This document shows positions 42,211-51,110 of a stretch of DNA of 64,000 nt, piece by piece. Each line of letters opens with the position of its first letter. Position 1 is the stretch's first letter. The position numbers and the translations under genes were made by a program. The DNA is from Streptomyces sp. NBC_00659 (GTDB lineage Bacteria > Actinomycetota > Actinomycetes > Streptomycetales > Streptomycetaceae): positions 3,224,001-3,288,000 of the forward strand of contig NZ_CP109031.1 of NCBI RefSeq assembly GCF_036226925.1, read 5' to 3'. The notes below the pieces were generated by a model. It saw nothing but the letters and a program-made list of their open reading frames with translations. It was not told the origin of the DNA and made no database searches.

Positions 42211-43227
42211 TCACTCCCGGCCCGCCGACGAGAACGACATGTCCGGGTAGCGGTCGCCCGCCACCTTGGCCGCGATCGGTTCCAGGAGGGCCAGCTCGTC
42301 CTCGGTCAGGGCGATGCCCGTGGCCGCCGTGTTCTCCTCCACCCGCGCGCGCCGCGTGGTGCCCGGGATCGGTACGACGGTCAGACCGTGGACACTCGCC
42401 CGCTGCTGGACCCAGGCCAGCGCGATCTGGCCGAGCGAGGCGCCACGGGCGTCGGCGACGGTACGGATCGGGTCGAGCAGCGCCGCGTTCGCCGCCGCGT
42501 TCTCGCCGGTGAAGCGGGGCTGGGTGCGGCGGACGTCGTCCTGCCCGAGGTCCTGGTCGGCGTTGCCGAAGGAGCCGGTGAGGAAGCCACGGCCCAGCGG
42601 TGAGTACGGGACGAGCGCCACGCCCAGCTCGCGGGCGGCGGGCACCACGTTCGTCTCGATGTCTCGGCTGAACAGCGACCACTCCGACTGGACCGCCGCG
42701 ATGGGATGCACGGCCTGGGCGGCGCGCAGCTCCCCCGCGGTGACCTCGCTCAGGCCCAGATGCTTGACCTTGCCCTCGCGGACCAGGCCGGCCATGGCGC
42801 CGACGCTCTCCTCGATCGGCACGTTCACATCGCGTCGGTGCATGTAATAGAGGTCGATCACGTCGACGCCGAGGCGCTGGAGGCTGCCCTCGACGGCCTG
42901 GCGGATGTACGGCGGGTCGTTGCGGATGATCCGCTTGCGGGGGTTGTCCGGCGGGACCGTGACGCCGTACTTGGTCGCGATGACGATCTCGTCCCGGTGC
43001 GCCTTGAGGAACGGCGCCAGGAACCTCTCGTTCTCGCCGCGGCCGTACCCCTCGGCGGTGTCGTAGAGCGTGACGCCGAGTTCCAGCGCCCGGCCCAGGG
43101 CGGCCCTCGACGCGTCGGCGTCCGGCGGCCCGTACGCCCAGCTCATGCCCATGCAGCCGAGGCCCTGCACACCGACCTCGGGCCCGTCATCGCCGAGCCG
43201 TACCGCCGTGATCCTGCTGTCGGTCAT
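42211..43227 (-). CDS. Aldo/keto reductase under MerR control
   Basis: 338 residues from ATG 43227, which overlaps the MerR stop (TGATG) and has GAGAGG upstream. AKR signatures: GCMGMSWAYG, the catalytic tetrad regions LYDTAEGYGRGENE (Asp, Tyr), IATKYG (Lys) and YYMHRRD (His), then the C-terminal QIALAWVQQRASVHGLTVVP and a nucleotide-binding end. It reduces carbonyl compounds with NADPH. Translational coupling with a MerR regulator suggests it answers a reactive or electrophilic compound. Confidence 0.93.
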   Translation of the reverse strand: MTDSRITAVRLGDDGPEVGVQGLGCMGMSWAYGPPDADASRAALGRALELGVTLYDTAEGYGRGENERFLAPFLKAHRDEIVIATKYGVTVPPDNPRKRIIRNDPPYIRQAVEGSLQRLGVDVIDLYYMHRRDVNVPIEESVGAMAGLVREGKVKHLGLSEVTAGELRAAQAVHPIAAVQSEWSLFSRDIETNVVPAARELGVALVPYSPLGRGFLTGSFGNADQDLGQDDVRRTQPRFTGENAAANAALLDPIRTVADARGASLGQIALAWVQQRASVHGLTVVPIPGTTRRARVEENTAATGIALTEDELALLEPIAAKVAGDRYPDMSFSSAGRE

Positions 43228-43706
43228 CAAGACCTCTCCGACGCGAGGACGTGCCCCGCGTCCGCATAGAAACTGATCTTCCGGTCGAGCACCGCGAGGG
43301 TGTCCTGGAGCTCCGCGATACGGGCCCGGACGTCCCGGCGGGTCGCCTCCAGGAGCTCGTAGCGGTCCATGTACGTGTGGTCGCCGGCGCGCACCATCTC
43401 CGCGTAGCGGACCATGTCGGCGACCGGCATCCCGGTGAGCCGGAGCTTGCCGACGAGGTCCAGCCAGTCCAGGTCGCGGTTGCTGTAGCGGCGCTGGCCG
43501 GTGTGCGAGCGGTCGATGTGCGGCATCAGCCCGATGCGCTCGTACCAGCGCAGGGTGTGCGCACTGAGGCCGGTAAACGCGACGACCTCGCTGATCGTGT
43601 AGTTGTCCCGGCCGTCCGGGCGCCGCTCCTGCTCGGGAGGGCCGGCGCAGGTGTCGGCCCCGCTCGCGGTCCCGGTGGCCTCGGCTGTGGTCTCCATCAC
43701 GGTCAT
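43227..43706 (-). CDS. MerR-family regulator of the aldo/keto reductase
   Basis: 160 residues from ATG 43706; GTG 43700 has the best spacing to GGAGG and ATG 43697 is also possible. An acidic N-terminal stretch is followed by YTISEVVAFTGLSAHTLRWY, ERIGLMPHIDRSHTGQRRYS and LDWLDLVGKLRLTGMPVADM, the MerR DNA-binding domain, then a dimerisation coiled coil. The C-terminus lacks the cysteine cluster of metal sensors, so it probably responds to an organic ligand or to redox. Its own promoter carries the 19-base spacer that MerR proteins need. Confidence 0.92.
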   Translation of the reverse strand: MTVMETTAEATGTASGADTCAGPPEQERRPDGRDNYTISEVVAFTGLSAHTLRWYERIGLMPHIDRSHTGQRRYSNRDLDWLDLVGKLRLTGMPVADMVRYAEMVRAGDHTYMDRYELLEATRRDVRARIAELQDTLAVLDRKISFYADAGHVLASERS

Positions 43707-43713
43707 GCCCTCC

Positions 43714-43744
43714 ACGCTAAAACCTTGGAGTCCACTCCAGGCAA
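43714..43744 (-). promoter_or_regulatory. MerR-type promoter with 19-bp spacer and operator
   Basis: On the minus strand TTGCCT (-35) and TAGCGT (-10) are 19 bases apart. The spacer holds the inverted repeat CCTGGAGT-GGA-CTCCAAGG. MerR regulators twist such over-long promoters to activate them. The -10 box lies about 8 bases before the MerR coding start. Confidence 0.85.
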
Positions 43745-43783
43745 CCGAACCGGCCGAAAATCCCAGGACATGGCCGGGAGGCG

Positions 43784-44272
43784 ATGGTTACCGTGCGGAT
43801 CATGAGCCTCGTACGCCGCGCCACTCCCGAGGACGCCTCCGAAGTGCTGCGCCTGCGCCAGGTGATGATCGACTCGGTCTTCGACGTGGGCTCCTCCAGC
43901 GCGTGGCACGCCGCGTCGCTGCCGACCGTACGCGCGAAGCTCGCCGATGCCGAGGAATCCTTCGTCGCCTTCGTGATCGACCACCCGGAGCGGCCGGGCA
44001 CCCTCGCGGCCCTCGTCGCCGGGACGGTCGAGTACCGGATCGGGCGGGCGGACAATCCGCACGGCGCGGTGGGGTACGTCTTCAGCGTCGCCACCGATCC
44101 GGGCACCCGGCGCCGCGGCTACGCCCGCGCCTGCATGGAGACGCTCCTCGGCTGGTTCCGTGAGCGCGGTGTCGCCCAGGTCGACCTCAACGCCTCCACC
44201 GAGGCCGAGCCGCTCTACGCGGCCCTCGGGTTCGTCCGCAAGCCGGACCCCTCGATGCGGCTGTGCCTCTGA
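43784..44272 (+). CDS. GNAT-family N-acetyltransferase
   Basis: 162 residues from ATG 43784; GTG 43793 or ATG 43802 are alternatives because the ribosome site GGGAGG is very close to the first. GNAT fold features: RRATPEDASEVLRLRQVMID, GYVFSVATDPGTRRRGYARA (motif A, acetyl-CoA pyrophosphate loop RRRGYA) and DLNASTEAEPLYAALGFV (motif B). It transfers an acetyl group from acetyl-CoA to an unknown amine. Divergent from the MerR gene, whose promoter region it shares. Confidence 0.9.
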   Translation: MVTVRIMSLVRRATPEDASEVLRLRQVMIDSVFDVGSSSAWHAASLPTVRAKLADAEESFVAFVIDHPERPGTLAALVAGTVEYRIGRADNPHGAVGYVFSVATDPGTRRRGYARACMETLLGWFRERGVAQVDLNASTEAEPLYAALGFVRKPDPSMRLCL

Positions 44273-44290
44273 GCCGCTTAGGCTCGGGGC

Positions 44291-45112
44291 ATGTCCTTGC
44301 AGAGCCTGGCGCTGATCTCGAACTGGCCCGTTCCCACCGCCGCGGCCGCGGTCGTCCGCGCGGACGGCACCGTGGCCGGCTCGCACGGGCCGGGCGGGCA
44401 CCGGTTCGCGCTGGCGTCCGTCACCAAGCCGCTCGCCGCGTACGCCGCGCTCGTCGCGTACGAGGAGGGGGCGATCGAGCTCGACGAACCCGCCGGGCCC
44501 GCCGGTTCGACGGTCCGGCATCTGCTCGCGCACACCTCGGGTCTGGCCTTCGACGAGCACCGGGCGACCTTCACGCCCGGGGAGCGGCGGCTGTACTCCA
44601 ACGCCGGGTTCGAGGTGCTCGGGGACCACATCGCCAAGGCGGCGGACATGCCGTTCGCGGAGTATCTGCGGCAGGCGGTTCTCGAACCGCTCGGCATGAC
44701 CGCGACGACGCTGGACGGTTCGCCCGCGAGGGACGGTGTCTCGACCGTCGACGACCTCGTCCGCTTCGCCGCCGAGCTCCAGGCGCCGCGGCTCCTTGAC
44801 CCGCGTACGGTCGCGGAGGCGATGACCGTCCAGTACCCCGGCACCAAGGGCGTCCTTCCGGGGTACGGCCACCAGAACCCCAACGACTGGGGGCTGGGCT
44901 TCGAGATCCGCGACTCCAAGTCACCGCACTGGACGGGGAGTTCGTCCTCGCCGCGCACCTTCGGCCACTTCGGCCAGGCCGGTACGTTCCTGTGGGTCGA
45001 CCCGGCCGTGGGCGCCGCCTGCGTCGCGCTGACCGACCGGAACTTCGGGCCCTGGGCGATCGAGGCGTGGACGCCCTTCACGGACGCGGTGCTGGCCGAC
45101 CTCGCCTCCTGA
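44291..45112 (+). CDS. Class C beta-lactamase-like serine hydrolase
   Basis: 273 residues. The catalytic triad of the beta-lactamase/DD-peptidase superfamily is visible: SVTK (nucleophile Ser and Lys) in FALASVTKPLAAYAAL, YSN in LYSNAGFEVLG, and HFGQAG as the third (HxG) motif before TFLWVDPAVG. No signal peptide, so it probably acts in the cytoplasm as an esterase or amidase. It starts 18 bases after the GNAT gene and may be co-transcribed. Confidence 0.9.
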   Translation: MSLQSLALISNWPVPTAAAAVVRADGTVAGSHGPGGHRFALASVTKPLAAYAALVAYEEGAIELDEPAGPAGSTVRHLLAHTSGLAFDEHRATFTPGERRLYSNAGFEVLGDHIAKAADMPFAEYLRQAVLEPLGMTATTLDGSPARDGVSTVDDLVRFAAELQAPRLLDPRTVAEAMTVQYPGTKGVLPGYGHQNPNDWGLGFEIRDSKSPHWTGSSSSPRTFGHFGQAGTFLWVDPAVGAACVALTDRNFGPWAIEAWTPFTDAVLADLAS

Positions 45113-45204
45113 CGCGGGCCGGCGTCAGCCTCGGAGCCGGCAGGGGAAGGCCGCCGCGTCCGGTCGGCCCGCGGAAGGCCGGCGCCTCGCGCCGAACCCC
45201 GGCG

Positions 45205-45861
45205 TCAGCCGGCCGCCATCTCCCACATCAGCAGCTCCGCCGGGGCCCCGGCGACCAGCTCCAGGTCCTTCGCGTCCGTGACCCGGGCCGCGTCCCCCTC
45301 CCCCAGTTCCACGCCGTCCAGCCGGACCTCGCCGCGCACGACATGGAGGTAGACGTGGGGCGCGTCGGGAACGGCCGTGCGCTCACCCGCCGTCAGCCGG
45401 CGCACATGGAGCATGGCTCCCGCCTCGGGAACGGCGTACGGGGTGGAGTCGGCGATGCCGCGGACGGTCTCGTACGCGGGGTCGCCGCCCGGTTCCACCG
45501 GGGCCAGCCACATCTGGACGAAGACCAGCGGCAGCTCGCCGTCGTTGCGCTCGACATGGCGGACGCCTCCCGCCGAACTCAGCCGCTGGACGTCCCCGTG
45601 GCGCAGCACCGACTCGTTCCCCGCCGAGTCGCGATGGGTCAGCTCGCCCTCCACCACCCAGGTGACGATCTCGGTGTGGCTGTGCGGGTGCTCGTCGAAG
45701 CCCGCGCCGGGGGCGAGCCGCTCCTCGTTGCAGGCGATCACCGCGCCGAAGCGGAGGTTGTCGGGGTCGTAGTGCGGGCCGAAGGAAAAGGCGTGGAGCG
45801 AGGAGATCCCGGCCGCCGGGTCCCCTCCGCGGTAGCGCTCGTCGGCGCGGCGGACGTCCAT
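45205..45861 (-). CDS. Pirin-family protein
   Basis: 218 residues from ATG 45861, with GGAGG four bases upstream. Two cupin domains. The metal site is DEHPHSHTEIVTWVVEGELT with the following HRDS, giving the His/His/His/Glu iron ligands; AGGVRHVERN is also typical. Bacterial pirins can act as quercetinase-like oxygenases or redox-linked regulators. Convergent with the serine hydrolase gene; the role here is open. Confidence 0.92.
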   Translation of the reverse strand: MDVRRADERYRGGDPAAGISSLHAFSFGPHYDPDNLRFGAVIACNEERLAPGAGFDEHPHSHTEIVTWVVEGELTHRDSAGNESVLRHGDVQRLSSAGGVRHVERNDGELPLVFVQMWLAPVEPGGDPAYETVRGIADSTPYAVPEAGAMLHVRRLTAGERTAVPDAPHVYLHVVRGEVRLDGVELGEGDAARVTDAKDLELVAGAPAELLMWEMAAG

Positions 45862-45875
45862 CACGCCTCCACGGT

Positions 45876-45942
45876 AGGGCCTGTCGTCCCGATCGGTCGG
45901 CACCGAGGTGCGTCCCGCCCCATGATCCGGACGGCAGGCCCC
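45876..45942. repeat. Short MITE-like inverted repeat, copy of the 56376 element
   Basis: AGGGCCTGTCGTCCCGATC (45876) and GATCCGGACGGCAGGCCCC (45924) form imperfect 19-base arms, with three mismatches. The arms resemble those of the 220 bp element at 56376-56595 (GGGCCTGTCGTTTGGATC). Centre about 29 bases. Confidence 0.6.
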
Positions 45943-46022
45943 GGCCCTGGCCCGGCGGCCGCCTCTCGCTTACTTGCGACCCGCCGCCGCACAGCTCCGT
46001 CCGGATAAGGCAGTCTTGTCCC

Positions 46023-47228
46023 GTGCCCGAACCCCATGCCAGCAACACCGAGCGCCCAGCGCACGAAGTCGACTCGCACACCGCGACCCTCAAGCGGCTG
46101 GAGAAGTCGGCCGGCAGTCTCGCCGCCCAGGCCATCACGCGGATGGACGAGACGCTGCCGTGGTACCGGGCCATGCCACCGGAGAACCGGTCGTGGATCG
46201 GGCTGGTCGCCCAGGCCGGCATCGCGGCCTTCACGGAGTGGTTCCGGCACCCGGACGCGCCGCAGGCCATCTCCACCGACGTCTTCGGCACCGCGCCACG
46301 CGAGCTGACCAGGGCCATCACGCTGCGCCAGACGGTGGAGATGGTGCGGACGACAATCGAGGTCATGGAATCGGCCATCGACGAGGTGGCGGCGCCCGGC
46401 GACGAGTCCGTGCTGCGTGAGGCGCTGCTCGTCTACGCCCGCGAGATCGCCTTCGCCACCGCCCAGGTGTACGCGCAGGCCGCGGAGGCACGCGGTGCCT
46501 GGGACGCCCGGCTCGAGTCGCTCGTGGTGAACGCGGTGCTCTCCGGCGAGGCCGACGAGGGCGCCGTCTCCCGGGCCGCCGCGCTCGGGTGGAACTCGCC
46601 CGACCATGTCTGCGTGGTGCTGGGCACGGCGCCCGACGGTGACAGCGAGCTGACGGTCGAGGCGATCCGGCGGGCGGCCCGGCACGCCAAGCTCCAGGTG
46701 CTGACGGGCGTGCTCGGGGACCGGCTGGTCGTCATCGCGGGTGGCAGCGACAACCCGCTCGCCGTCGCCAAGTCGCTGATCGGTCCGTATGCCGCCGGAT
46801 CGGTGGTGGCCGGGCCGATCGTGCCCGATCTGCTGGCCGCGACCCGGTCGGCACAGGCCGCGGCGGCCGGGCTGAAGGCGTGTTTCGCCTGGCAGGACGC
46901 CCCGCGCCCGGTACTGGCGGACGATCTGCTGCCGGAGCGCGCGATCGCCGGAGACCCGTCGGCCCGCGAGCAGTTGGTGGAGGAGATCTACAGACCGCTG
47001 GAGGAAGCCGGCTCCGCGCTCCTGGAGACACTGGCCGTCTACCTGGAGCAGGCGAGCAGCCTCGAAGGCGCGGCCCGGATGCTGTTCGTCCATCCCAACA
47101 CCGTGCGCTACCGGCTCCGACGTGTGACTGACGTCACCGGCTGGTCGCCCTCGGATGTTCGATCGGCGTTCACGCTGCGGATCGCGCTGATCCTGGGGCG
47201 TCTGGCCGATGGAGATCCGCAAACCTAG
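46023..47228 (+). CDS. fasR: FasR/PucR-type activator of fatty-acid synthesis
   Basis: 401 residues from GTG 46023. The N-terminal and central parts are all-helical ligand or scaffold regions (about 1-190) followed by a GGDEF-like degenerate domain (about 190-310). The C-terminal helix-turn-helix is PucR-type: LAVYLEQASSLEGAARMLFV, HPNTVRYRLRRVTDVTG. In Streptomyces a protein of this type directly upstream of fabD activates the fab operon; the position here is the same. Identification rests on synteny and motif. Confidence 0.88.
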   Translation: MPEPHASNTERPAHEVDSHTATLKRLEKSAGSLAAQAITRMDETLPWYRAMPPENRSWIGLVAQAGIAAFTEWFRHPDAPQAISTDVFGTAPRELTRAITLRQTVEMVRTTIEVMESAIDEVAAPGDESVLREALLVYAREIAFATAQVYAQAAEARGAWDARLESLVVNAVLSGEADEGAVSRAAALGWNSPDHVCVVLGTAPDGDSELTVEAIRRAARHAKLQVLTGVLGDRLVVIAGGSDNPLAVAKSLIGPYAAGSVVAGPIVPDLLAATRSAQAAAAGLKACFAWQDAPRPVLADDLLPERAIAGDPSAREQLVEEIYRPLEEAGSALLETLAVYLEQASSLEGAARMLFVHPNTVRYRLRRVTDVTGWSPSDVRSAFTLRIALILGRLADGDPQT

Positions 47229-47311
47229 GCTTTTGTCGGGGACCTACAATTCCCCCTCGTGTTCTTCGTCCCTGTCCCCACGGGCGGCCGTGGCCGTCCA
47301 CAAGAGAGAGT

Positions 47312-48235
47312 GTGAGAGTGCTCGTACTCGTCGCTCCCGGCCAGGGCGCTCAGACGCCCGGCTTCCTGACTCCTTGGCTCGACCTCCCCGGCGCCGCCGA
47401 ACGCCTCGCCGCGTGGTCGGACGCCATCGGGCTGGACCTTGCCCACTACGGCACCCAGGCCGACGCGGACGCGATCCGCGACACGGCTGTCGCCCAGCCG
47501 CTCCTGGTCGCCGCCGGTCTCCTGTCCGCCGCGGCACTCGGTGACGTCACCCCCGGTGCCGTCGCCGGCCACAGCGTCGGCGAGATCACCGCCGCCGCGT
47601 TCGCGGGAGTGCTCGACGACACCGCCGCGCTGACCCTCGTACGCAAGCGCGGCCTCGCGATGGCCGACGCCGCCGCCATCACGCAGACCGGTATGTCGGC
47701 GCTGCTCGGCGGGGACCCCGACACGACGGTCGCGCACCTGGAGAAGCTCGGTCTGACCCCGGCGAACGTGAACGGCGCGGGCCAGATCGTGGCCGCCGGC
47801 ACGCTGGAGCAGCTGGCCGCCCTGGAGGCGGACAAGCCCGAGGGTGTCCGGCGTGTCGTGGCCCTGAAGGTGGCGGGCGCGTTCCACACCGTCCACATGG
47901 CACCCGCGGTCGAGGCGCTGGCCAAGGCCGCCGAGGACCTGACTCCGGCGGACCCGCGGGTCACCTACGTGTCGAACCGGGACGGCCAGACGGTCGCCTC
48001 CGGTACCGAGGTCGTCTCCCGCCTGGTCGGCCAGGTCGCCAACCCGGTCCGCTGGGACCTGTGCATGGAGACCTTCCAGAAGCTCGGCGCGACCGCGCTG
48101 ATCGAGGTGTGCCCCGGCGGCACGCTCACCGGTCTGGCCAAGCGCGCGCTGCCCGGTGTCACGACGCTGGCCCTGAAGACCCCCGACGACCTGGACGCGG
48201 CTCGCGAGCTCATCGCCGAGCACGGCGCTGCCTGA
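47312..48235 (+). CDS. fabD: Malonyl-CoA:ACP transacylase
   Basis: 307 residues from GTG 47312; GTG 47318, giving MLVLVAPGQGAQTPGF, may be the real start. The catalytic serine is in AGHSVGEITAAAFAGV (Ser88), with QGAQTPGF at the N-terminus and KVAGAFHTVHM carrying the catalytic His. It loads malonyl groups onto the acyl carrier protein for type II fatty acid synthesis. First structural gene of the fabD-fabH-acpP-fabF operon, 83 bases after fasR. Confidence 0.96.
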   Translation: MRVLVLVAPGQGAQTPGFLTPWLDLPGAAERLAAWSDAIGLDLAHYGTQADADAIRDTAVAQPLLVAAGLLSAAALGDVTPGAVAGHSVGEITAAAFAGVLDDTAALTLVRKRGLAMADAAAITQTGMSALLGGDPDTTVAHLEKLGLTPANVNGAGQIVAAGTLEQLAALEADKPEGVRRVVALKVAGAFHTVHMAPAVEALAKAAEDLTPADPRVTYVSNRDGQTVASGTEVVSRLVGQVANPVRWDLCMETFQKLGATALIEVCPGGTLTGLAKRALPGVTTLALKTPDDLDAARELIAEHGAA

Positions 48236-48248
48236 GGAGCCCGAGAGC

Positions 48249-49280
48249 ATGTCGAAGATCAAGGCACCCAAGGGCGCTCCGTTCGCGCGCATCCTCGGCG
48301 TCGGCGGCTACCGTCCCGTCCGGGTGGTGCCCAACGAGGTGATCCTGGAGACGATCGACTCGTCCGACGAATGGATCCGTTCGCGCTCCGGCATCGAGAC
48401 CCGGCACTGGGCCTCCGACGAGGAGACCGTGGCCGCGATGTCGGTCGAGGCGTCCGGCAAGGCCCTGTCCGACGCCGGGATCAGCGCCGACCAGATCGGC
48501 GCCGTGGTGGTCTCCACCGTGTCGCACTTCTCCCAGACCCCGGCCATCGCCACCGAGATCGCCGACAAGCTCGGCACGAACAAGGCCGCGGCCTTCGACA
48601 TCTCGGCCGGCTGCGCGGGCTTCGGTTACGGCCTGACCCTCGCCAAGGGCATGATCGTCGAGGGTTCCGCGGAGTACGTCCTCGTCATCGGCGTGGAGCG
48701 GCTGTCCGACCTCACCGACCTGGAGGACCGCGCGACGGCCTTCCTGTTCGGCGACGGCGCGGGCGCGGTCGTCGTCGGTCCCTCCGACGAGCCGCACATC
48801 GGCCCCACGGTCTGGGGCAGCGAGGGCGACAAGGCCGGCACGATCAAGCAGACCGTGCCGTGGGACCGCTTCAAGGTCGGCGACGTCTCCAATCTCCCGC
48901 TCGACTCCAAGGGCGAGATCAAGTTCCCTGCCATCACGCAGGAAGGCCAGGCGGTGTTCCGCTGGGCCGTGTTCGAGATGGCGAAGGTCGCCAAGGAGGC
49001 GCTGGAAGCCTCCGGACTTTCGCCGGACGACCTGGATGTCTTCATTCCCCACCAGGCCAACGAGCGGATCATCGACTCGATGGTGAAGACGCTGAAACTG
49101 CCGGGACACGTCACGGTCGCGCGTGACGTGCGCACCACCGGCAACACCTCGGCCGCCTCGATCCCGCTCGCGATGGAGCGGCTCCTGGCGACCGGTGAGG
49201 CGAAGAGCGGCGACACCGCGCTCGTCATCGGCTTCGGGGCGGGTCTCGTGTACGCCGCGACGGTCGTTACCCTCCCCTAG
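48249..49280 (+). CDS. fabH: 3-oxoacyl-ACP synthase III
   Basis: 343 residues from ATG 48249, 13 bases after fabD. Catalytic triad: Cys122 in FDISAGCAGFGYGL, His268 in IPHQANERI, Asn299 in TTGNTSAAS. It condenses a short acyl-CoA with malonyl-ACP to start chain building; in Streptomyces it accepts branched primers. Length and motifs are normal. Confidence 0.97.
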   Translation: MSKIKAPKGAPFARILGVGGYRPVRVVPNEVILETIDSSDEWIRSRSGIETRHWASDEETVAAMSVEASGKALSDAGISADQIGAVVVSTVSHFSQTPAIATEIADKLGTNKAAAFDISAGCAGFGYGLTLAKGMIVEGSAEYVLVIGVERLSDLTDLEDRATAFLFGDGAGAVVVGPSDEPHIGPTVWGSEGDKAGTIKQTVPWDRFKVGDVSNLPLDSKGEIKFPAITQEGQAVFRWAVFEMAKVAKEALEASGLSPDDLDVFIPHQANERIIDSMVKTLKLPGHVTVARDVRTTGNTSAASIPLAMERLLATGEAKSGDTALVIGFGAGLVYAATVVTLP

Positions 49281-49355
49281 GCACTCCGTACCGGATCATC
49301 CGGTCCGTACGGAATATCGCCACCCCTCTGGAAACACACCGAAGGAGCGCCTGAC

Positions 49356-49604
49356 ATGGCCGCCACTCAGGAAGAGATCGTCGAAGGTCTCGCCGAGATC
49401 GTCAACGAGATCGCCGGGATCCCCACCGAGGACGTCCAGCTGGACAAGTCCTTCACCGACGACCTGGACGTCGACTCGCTGTCCATGGTCGAGGTCGTCG
49501 TCGCCGCCGAAGAGCGCTTCGACGTCAAGATCCCGGACGACGACGTGAAGAACCTCAAGACGGTCGGCGACGCCACCGCCTACATCCTCAAGAACCAGGC
49601 CTGA
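49356..49604 (+). CDS. acpP: Acyl carrier protein
   Basis: 82 residues from ATG 49356, with GAAGGAGCG upstream. The phosphopantetheine attachment serine is Ser41 in DDLDVDSLSMVEVVV. Strongly acidic, as usual. It carries growing acyl chains between the enzymes of the operon. It lies 75 bases after fabH. Confidence 0.97.
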   Translation: MAATQEEIVEGLAEIVNEIAGIPTEDVQLDKSFTDDLDVDSLSMVEVVVAAEERFDVKIPDDDVKNLKTVGDATAYILKNQA

Positions 49605-49731
49605 TCTTCCGGTCACCTGGGCCGACCGTCCGGGTTCGCCGGGGCCCCGTGCCCTGGTTCACCCGGTCTGATGCCCCGCCACCCGGCGGTGGCGCCGCTG
49701 AATCCTCGTATCCGTTGGAGAAAGAATTCCC

Positions 49732-51003
49732 GTGAGCCCGACCAATCGCACCGTGGTCGTCACCGGTATCGGCGCAACCACACCGCTGGGTGGCGACGCA
49801 GCCTCTACCTGGGAGGGCCTGATCGCCGGACGTTCCGGCGTCCGCCCTCTCGAGCAGGAGTGGGCCGCCGACCAGGCAGTCCGTATCGCGGCGCAGATCG
49901 CCGTGGAGCCGGGCGAGGTCATTCCCCGCCCGCAGGCCCGCCGGCTGGACCGCTCGGCGCAGTTCGCGCTGATCGCGGCCAAGGAAGCCTGGGCCGACGC
50001 CGGTTTCACCGACAAGGCGGGCGAGGACCCGAGCGCCGACCCCGATCGGCTGGGCACGGTCATCGCCTCCGGCATCGGTGGTGTGACGACCCTGCTCGAC
50101 CAGTACGACGTGCTGAAGGAGAAGGGCGTACGCCGTGTCTCCCCGCACACCGTTCCGATGCTGATGCCGAACGGTCCGTCCGCCAACGTGGGGCTCGCCG
50201 TGGGCGCCCGCGCCGGTGTGCACACCCCGGTCTCCGCCTGCGCCTCCGGCGCCGAGGCCATCGGCTACGCCATCGAGATGATCCGCACGGGCCGCGCCGA
50301 CATCGTCGTCGCCGGTGGCACCGAGGCGGCCATCCACCCGCTTCCCATCGCCGCGTTCGGCAACATGATGGCGATGTCCAAGAACAACGACGACCCCCAG
50401 GGTGCCTCGCGCCCCTACGACGTCGCCCGTGACGGCTTCGTGCTGGGCGAGGGCGCCGGCGTCCTGGTCCTGGAGTCCGCCGAGCACGCCGCCAAGCGCG
50501 GCGCCCGGGTGTACGCCGAGGCGGTCGGCCAGGGCATCTCGGCCGACGCGCACGACATCGTGCAGCCGGAGCCCGAGGGCCGCGGCATCTCGCACGCCCT
50601 GCAGAACCTGCTCGACAACACCGACCTGAACCCGGCCGAGATCGTGCACGTGAACGCGCACGCCACCTCGACGCCGGCCGGTGACGTGGCCGAACTGAAG
50701 GCGCTGCGCAAGGTCTTCGGCGACGAGGCCGACCACTTCGCGGTCTCGGCGACCAAGTCGATGACCGGTCACCTCCTCGGTGGCGCCGGTGGTGTCGAGT
50801 CGGTCGCGACCGTGCTCGCGCTGTACCACCGTCTCGCGCCGCCGACCATCAACGTGGAGAACCTCGACCCCGAGGCCGAGGCCGCCGCCGACATCGTCCG
50901 CGGCGAGGCCCGCAAGCTGCCCGTCGAAGGCCGTATCGCCGCGCTGAACGACTCGTTCGGTTTCGGTGGTCACAACGTGGTGCTGGCGTTCCGTTCCGTC
51001 TGA
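49732..51003 (+). CDS. fabF: 3-oxoacyl-ACP synthase II
   Basis: 423 residues from GTG 49732, with GGAGAAAG upstream. Cys170 in PVSACASGAEAIGYAIEM is the nucleophile; the two histidines are in VNAHATSTPAGD and MTGHLLGGAGG. The end NDSFGFGGHNVVLAFRSV is typical. It carries out chain elongation with malonyl-ACP. Last gene of the operon, closed by a 27-bp perfect hairpin. Confidence 0.97.
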   Translation: MSPTNRTVVVTGIGATTPLGGDAASTWEGLIAGRSGVRPLEQEWAADQAVRIAAQIAVEPGEVIPRPQARRLDRSAQFALIAAKEAWADAGFTDKAGEDPSADPDRLGTVIASGIGGVTTLLDQYDVLKEKGVRRVSPHTVPMLMPNGPSANVGLAVGARAGVHTPVSACASGAEAIGYAIEMIRTGRADIVVAGGTEAAIHPLPIAAFGNMMAMSKNNDDPQGASRPYDVARDGFVLGEGAGVLVLESAEHAAKRGARVYAEAVGQGISADAHDIVQPEPEGRGISHALQNLLDNTDLNPAEIVHVNAHATSTPAGDVAELKALRKVFGDEADHFAVSATKSMTGHLLGGAGGVESVATVLALYHRLAPPTINVENLDPEAEAAADIVRGEARKLPVEGRIAALNDSFGFGGHNVVLAFRSV

Positions 51004-51019
51004 CGCCGGTAGTCCGTTC

Positions 51020-51075
51020 CGTACGGCGTGTGGCCCGTACCCCTGGTTCCAGGGGTACGGGCCACACGCCGTACG
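51020..51075. terminator. Perfect 27-bp hairpin shared by fabF and DUF3145 gene
   Basis: The arms 51020-51046 and 51049-51075 are exact complements (start CGTACGGCGTGTGGCCCG) around TT. It lies between convergent stop codons and serves both strands. Confidence 0.93.
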
Positions 51076-51110
51076 TTCTTCGGTTACGGTGCCGCGCCCC
51101 TGACGGGGTG

